A stretch of DNA of 11,026 nucleotides from an uncultured Acidimicrobiia bacterium (GTDB taxonomy: Bacteria; Actinomycetota; Acidimicrobiia; IMCC26256; CALEDW01). The stretch is taken from the NCBI GenBank assembly GCA_937949585.1, contig CALEDW010000240.1, positions 1 to 11,026 of the forward strand. Direction: 5' to 3'. Positions 7,717 to 11,026 of this stretch are shown here, piece after piece. The notes beneath the pieces are model-generated. The model saw nothing but the letters and a program-made list of their open reading frames with translations. It had not been told where the DNA came from and searched no databases. A program made the position numbers and the translations under genes. The number at the start of each line of letters is the position of its first letter. Position 1 is the stretch's first letter.

Positions 7717-7737
7717 CGGCGCCGCTCGACGGCGCCG
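7717..7737 (+). terminator. Bidirectional stem-loop between convergent genes
   Basis: Arms CGGCGCCG (7717-7724) and CGGCGCCG (7730-7737) form an 8-base-pair stem around CTCGA. It sits in the 44-base gap between the lipoprotein stop (7700) and the HAD stop (7745) and would serve both strands. There is no T-run, as is common in high-G+C actinomycetes. Confidence 0.6.
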
Positions 7738-7744
7738 CGGCCGC

Positions 7745-8410
7745 TCAGCCCGGCGGGTCGGGCGTGCGGGCGAGCACGGCCGGCATGAGCATGAGCGACG
7801 GCAGCACCACCGCGGCGCCGGCGTCGCGCAGCGCTCCGGCGGACCAGGCGCCGGTGGTCACACCGACCGCGACCGCCCCGGCGTCCCGGGCGGCCCGCAC
7901 GTCGGCCGGCGTGTCACCCACGTAGAGGTGGGCACCGAGCGCCGCAAGCGCCTCGGTCTTCCTCGGTCCGTGGCGCCACCCCACGACCGTGTCGACCTGC
8001 AGGCCGACGGCACGCAGGCACCGCAGGGCGTTCGGCCGGTACTTGCCGGTCACGACCACGACCCGCCCACGGGCCCGGGATGCGGCGACGGCCTCCGCCG
8101 CACCGGGGAGCGGCGTGGTGCCGGGCGGGCCGAGCCGGGCGTAGAGCGCCCGGAACCGGTCGCAGACCTGCACGACGTCGCCCGGCGCGACCCAGCGGGC
8201 CACCACCTCCTCGAGCGGTGGACCGAGTTCGGCGGCCACGGCGTCGGGATCGACCGCCGTTCCCAGCTCCGCGTTCAGTGCCTCGACGGTTGCCCGGATC
8301 CCCGGACGGGGATCGACGAGGGTCATGTCGAGGTCGAATCCGACGACGAGTCCGCGGGCCGATCCCGTCACGACCCCCCGGCCGCTCCCCACGCCGGCAC
8401 CGTCTGTCAC
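7745..8410 (-). CDS. HAD-superfamily phosphatase (phosphoglycolate phosphatase-like)
   Basis: A 221-residue HAD hydrolase, most like phosphoglycolate or small-molecule phosphatases. Motif I is DLDMT with nucleophile Asp26 and acid/base Asp28. Motif II is VVVTGK with Thr121. Motif III is Lys151 (HGPRKTEA). Motif IV is GDTPAD with Asp166 and Asp170. All catalytic residues are present. The segment between motif I and II (about 35-105) is a helical C1 cap. It is cytoplasmic and the substrate is unknown. GTG 8410 is preferred because a TATGGT hexamer lies exactly 6 bases before it, suggesting a leaderless message. In-frame GTG codons at residues 9 and 14 are alternatives that would trim the Gly-rich start. 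It is convergent with the lipoprotein gene and divergent from radA with a 22-base gap, so it probably shares a control region with radA. Confidence 0.88.
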   Translation of the reverse strand: MTDGAGVGSGRGVVTGSARGLVVGFDLDMTLVDPRPGIRATVEALNAELGTAVDPDAVAAELGPPLEEVVARWVAPGDVVQVCDRFRALYARLGPPGTTPLPGAAEAVAASRARGRVVVVTGKYRPNALRCLRAVGLQVDTVVGWRHGPRKTEALAALGAHLYVGDTPADVRAARDAGAVAVGVTTGAWSAGALRDAGAAVVLPSLMLMPAVLARTPDPPG

Positions 8411-8416
8411 ACCCCG

Positions 8417-8422
8417 ACCATA
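8417..8422 (-). promoter_or_regulatory. Leaderless -10 element of the HAD gene
   Basis: Minus-strand TATGGT (8422 to 8417) is followed by six bases and GTG 8410. It fits the actinobacterial pattern of TAnnnT placed just before a leaderless start. No -35 is evident. Bases 8421-8422 are shared with the opposing radA element. Confidence 0.5.
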
Positions 8423-8426
8423 GGGT
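8421..8426 (+). promoter_or_regulatory. radA: Leaderless -10 element of radA
   Basis: TAGGGT is followed by CCCGAC and then GTG 8433, again TAnnnT, six bases, start. There is no SD before the start and no other in-frame ATG or GTG before the zinc finger, so this element supports GTG 8433 as the radA start. Confidence 0.5.
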
Positions 8427-8432
8427 CCCGAC

Positions 8433-9905
8433 GTGGCGCGCACCCCCGCTCCCGGCGTCGGCAACCTGGGCCGGCGGGGCCCCGGGCCGGGCCCTCGCCG
8501 TGAGGATCCCGGGGGTGGGGTCGGTGGTGGCGCCGCCGGAGGTCGTGCGGGTCATCGGTGCCGGGAGTGCGGGTCGCAGACCTCCCGGTGGTGGGGTCGC
8601 TGCCCGGCCTGCGGGGCTTGGGGATCGGTCGTGGAGGTGGGCGGTGACGCCGCCGCCGACGCCGTGTCGCTCGACGACGTCGCCGCCAAGACGTGGGAAC
8701 GATGGCCCACCGGCATCGGCGAGCTCGACCGGGTGCTCGGCGGGGGCCTGGTCCCGGGTGCGGCCGTGGTCCTCGGCGGCGCCCCCGGGCTCGGCAAGAG
8801 CACCCTGGTCCTGCAGGCCCTCGGCGGGCTCGCCGCCGCGGGCCGTCGATGCCTGCTGGTGACCGCCGAGGAACCGGCGACGGCGGTGGCCGCCCGGGCC
8901 CGGCGCCTCGGGATCCCGACGGCCGGTCTGCTGGTCCAGGAGACCGGAGACCTCACGGCGATCCTCGAGGCCTTCGGGCGCCACCGGCCGCACGTGCTCG
9001 TCGTCGATTCGATCCAGACGGTGCGCGACCCGCAGGTCGGCGGTACCACCGGTTCGCCGGCCCAGGTCCGTGCGGTGGCCGAGGTCTGCGTGACCGCGGC
9101 CCGCCGGGCGCAGGCCGCGGTCTGCTTCGTCGGGCACGTCACCAAGGACGGCGGCCTCGCCGGTCCCCGGACCCTGGAGCACCTCGTCGACACGGTGCTC
9201 GGCTTCGAGGGGGATCGCCACCATGCCCTGCGCTTCCTGCGGGCGGCCAAGCACCGTCACGGGCCGACCCGTGAGCTCGGGGTCCTGGAGATGGGGCCAC
9301 GTGGCCTCGTGGGGGTCGAGGACCCGTCGCGCTGCTTCCTCGCCGGCGACCGGCACCGTTCGACGCCGGGCTCGGTCGTGGCGGCGGTGCTGGAGGGGTC
9401 CCGCCCCGTCCTCGTGGAGGTGCAGGCCCTGAGCGTCCCGGTCCGGGGCGGTCCGCCGAAGCGTTGGGCGCAGGGCTTCGATGCGGCCCGGCTCACGCTG
9501 CTCGGCGCCGTCCTCGAGGCCCGGGCCGGGGTGCGCCTCAACGACGGGGAGCTCTTCGCGAACCTTGCCGGCGGGGTCGACGTCGACGAACCGGGCCTGG
9601 ACCTCGCAGTGTGCCTCGCGGTTGCGAGTGCCCGCCTCGGTGTGCCGGTGCCGCCCGGTCTGGTGGTCGCCGGTGAGGTCGGTCTCGCCGGCGAGGTGCG
9701 CCACGTTGCCCGGTGCTCCGACCGTCTCGCCGAGGCGGCCCGGCTCGGGTTCACCGGCGCGCTGGTCCCGGCCGCCGGGCCGGGCGGGCCGCTCCCGGGA
9801 GAGGTCGGCGCCCTACGGGTGACGCCGGTGGCCTCGTTGGTGGAGGCGCTCGCCGTGGCAAGGCTCGGCCCCGGGGCGCCGGGGCCGGAGCGCACCCGGT
9901 GCTAA
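8433..9905 (+). CDS. radA: RadA (Sms) DNA repair and recombination ATPase
   Basis: A 490-residue RadA, a RecA-like helicase that drives branch migration of recombination intermediates. The zinc finger is CREC-CPAC with Cys43, 46, 57 and 60. Walker A is GAPGLGKST (116-124), with Ala where GDPG is usual, and Walker B ends at Asp192 (VLVVDSIQT). The RadA-specific KNRFG motif reads KHRHG (273-277): Lys, Arg and Gly are kept, but Asn and Phe are both His. The C-terminal Lon-like domain (about 300-475) includes DGELFANLAGGVDVDEPGLD and AGEVGLAGEVR, as in other RadA proteins. A 40-residue Gly/Arg/Pro-rich extension precedes the zinc finger, where most homologues start only a few residues before it. 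The gene is probably leaderless from TAGGGT. disA follows 62 bases downstream; in mycobacteria RadA is reported to bind DisA and lower c-di-AMP synthesis, so the pairing is functionally sensible. Confidence 0.96.
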   Translation: MARTPAPGVGNLGRRGPGPGPRREDPGGGVGGGAAGGRAGHRCRECGSQTSRWWGRCPACGAWGSVVEVGGDAAADAVSLDDVAAKTWERWPTGIGELDRVLGGGLVPGAAVVLGGAPGLGKSTLVLQALGGLAAAGRRCLLVTAEEPATAVAARARRLGIPTAGLLVQETGDLTAILEAFGRHRPHVLVVDSIQTVRDPQVGGTTGSPAQVRAVAEVCVTAARRAQAAVCFVGHVTKDGGLAGPRTLEHLVDTVLGFEGDRHHALRFLRAAKHRHGPTRELGVLEMGPRGLVGVEDPSRCFLAGDRHRSTPGSVVAAVLEGSRPVLVEVQALSVPVRGGPPKRWAQGFDAARLTLLGAVLEARAGVRLNDGELFANLAGGVDVDEPGLDLAVCLAVASARLGVPVPPGLVVAGEVGLAGEVRHVARCSDRLAEAARLGFTGALVPAAGPGGPLPGEVGALRVTPVASLVEALAVARLGPGAPGPERTRC

Positions 9906-9908
9906 CGT
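9903..9908 (+). promoter_or_regulatory. Possible internal -10 before disA
   Basis: TAACGT begins on the radA stop codon and lies 59 bases before the disA start. No -35 is recognisable. disA may instead be read from the radA promoter. Confidence 0.2.
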
Positions 9909-9954
9909 CCCGGGCGCCGGCCGTTCGGGTCCGCACAGCACGGTCCAGGAGCCC

Positions 9955-9961
9955 GGAGGGG
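9955..9961 (+). promoter_or_regulatory. disA: Ribosome binding site of disA
   Basis: GGAGGGG lies 6 bases before GTG 9968. It is the strongest SD in the window and decides the disA start. Confidence 0.75.
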
Positions 9962-9967
9962 ACACCG

Positions 9968-11026
9968 GTGCCTGCAGCGCCTCGATCCGAAGCGATGCTC
10001 AGCGCCCTGCGGCTCGTCGCACCGGGGCGACCCCTTCGCGAAGGTCTCGATCGCATCCTGCAGGCACGGATGGGTGCGCTCATCGTGATCGGCGACGGCC
10101 CCGAGGTGCTGGAGCTCTGCTCCGGCGGGTTCCTCCTCGACGCCGAGTTCACCCCGCAACGCCTCTCGGAGCTGGCGAAGATGGACGGGGCCATCATCCT
10201 CTCCGCCGACTGCGGCCGCATCGCCCGGGCCAACGTGCACCTCGTCCCCGACCCCGAGATCCCCACCGAGGAGACCGGGACCCGGCACCGCACCGCCGAG
10301 CGGGTGGCCAAGCAGATCGACGTGCCGGTCATCACCGTGTCCGAGGAGCTGTCGCTGGTCGCCGTGCACCGGCGCGGCCAGAAGCGGACGCTGGAGCCGG
10401 TGGCCCGCGTGCTCGCCCGGGCCGACCAGGCCCTCCAGATCCTCGAGCGGTACAAGGCTCGCCTCGACGCCGTGAGCGGGCACCTGTCCGCGCTCGAGGT
10501 CGAGGACCTGGTGACGGTGCGCGACGTCGCCACCGCCCTGCAGCGGGCGGAGATGGTCCGCCGGGTCGCCGAGGAGATCGAGGAGTACGTGGTGGAGCTC
10601 GGGGCCGACGGCCGCCTGGTGCTCCTGCAGCTCGAGGAGCTCATGGGCGGGGTGGAGGACGACCGGAGGCTGTTCGCCAAGGACTACTTCGTCGAGGACG
10701 ACACCTACGAGCTGCACGACGTGATGCGGAGGCTCGCCGAGCTCGACACCGAGGAGCTGCTCGACCTGCGCGAGGTGGCCCGGGTGCTGCACCTGCCGGT
10801 GGAAGCGGGCCTCGACACCCCGGTGCAGCCCCGCGGCTACCGGCTCTTGCACAAGATCCCCCGGCTGCCCGAGGTGGTGGCCGACCATGTGGTCGAGCGG
10901 TTCACCAACCTGCAGAAGATCATGCGGGCCGGTGTGCACGACCTCGTGGAGGTGGAAGGCGTCGGCGACGCCCGCGCCCGGGCGATCAAGGAGGGCCTCG
11001 CCCGGCTGGCCGAGACGTCGATCCTC
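9968..11026 (+). CDS. disA: DisA, DNA-integrity scanning diadenylate cyclase (stop beyond window)
   Basis: 353 codons are open from GTG 9968 to the window edge without a stop. DisA makes c-di-AMP from two ATP and senses branched DNA. The diadenylate cyclase domain (about 10-145) has the catalytic DGA motif (73-75, MDGAIILSAD) and the nucleotide-binding GTRHRTAER segment (104-112), both intact. A helical linker (about 146-290) follows, with a charged coiled region (ALQRAEMVRRVAEEIEE). The C-terminal helix-hairpin-helix DNA-binding domain has VEVEGVGDARARAIKEG near the end. Family length is about 355-360 residues, so only a few codons should be missing. It is 62 bases behind radA. In B. subtilis clpC, radA and disA are consecutive, and in M. 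tuberculosis radA and disA are adjacent. c-di-AMP generally controls potassium and osmolyte balance and reports DNA damage. Confidence 0.97.
   Translation, partial: MPAAPRSEAMLSALRLVAPGRPLREGLDRILQARMGALIVIGDGPEVLELCSGGFLLDAEFTPQRLSELAKMDGAIILSADCGRIARANVHLVPDPEIPTEETGTRHRTAERVAKQIDVPVITVSEELSLVAVHRRGQKRTLEPVARVLARADQALQILERYKARLDAVSGHLSALEVEDLVTVRDVATALQRAEMVRRVAEEIEEYVVELGADGRLVLLQLEELMGGVEDDRRLFAKDYFVEDDTYELHDVMRRLAELDTEELLDLREVARVLHLPVEAGLDTPVQPRGYRLLHKIPRLPEVVADHVVERFTNLQKIMRAGVHDLVEVEGVGDARARAIKEGLARLAETSIL

Noticed and set aside
7914..9704. Minus-strand open frame of 596 codons opposite radA and overlapping the HAD gene out of frame.
   Set aside because: Composition is typical of an antisense shadow; radA and HAD carry complete catalytic motifs in their own frames.
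9902..10939. Minus-strand open frame of 345 codons opposite disA.
   Set aside because: Leu/His/Val-rich shadow. The plus-strand frame has the DGA and RHR motifs of DisA and a strong SD.

Overview
The window is very G+C-rich bacterial chromosome with dense coding, frequent GTG starts and third positions that are almost always G or C. Gene content and order point to an actinomycete-type genome (Actinomycetota, possibly an Acidimicrobiia-like lineage). The signs are an LppM-type lipoprotein, an SDR/acyltransferase gene pair of the Rv0501-Rv0502 kind, lysS, clpC, radA and disA close together as in mycobacteria, and several TAnnnT-then-start leaderless promoters. The lineage is inferred from gene content, not from a marker tree. 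I see no mobile element, CRISPR array, tRNA or rRNA.

Layout. Positions 1-1991 (+) hold the 3' end of lysS, then an atypical SDR-fold protein and a PlsC-like acyltransferase. These are joined by 1- and 4-base overlaps and look like one transcription unit. A 131-base spacer with competing inverted repeats separates them from an alpha/beta hydrolase (2123-2968, +). That gene converges on a long-chain polyprenyl diphosphate synthase (3038-4012, -). A 306-base divergent control region (4013-4318) follows, with a good leaderless promoter for the synthase, a perfect 14-base tandem repeat, an 18-base palindrome, a -10-like element and a strong leader hairpin before clpC (4319-6805, +). Next come an LppM-domain lipoprotein (6843-7700, +), a convergent stem-loop, a HAD phosphatase (7745-8410, -), radA (8433-9905, +) and disA (9968 to the window end, +, stop not reached).

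How the genes fit together. clpC, radA and disA form the recognisable core: protein quality control, recombination-intermediate processing and DNA-structure-linked c-di-AMP synthesis. The same three lie in one operon in Bacillus subtilis and close together in mycobacteria. Here lppM and a HAD gene are interposed. The HAD gene and radA are divided by only 22 bases, which appear to hold two divergent leaderless promoters sharing one TA step.

Novelty. Nothing here is clearly a new system. The best second-look items are the shared-TA divergent promoters, the paired degenerate active sites of the SDR and acyltransferase, a KHRHG variant of RadA's KNRFG motif, and the unusual repeats in the clpC control region.
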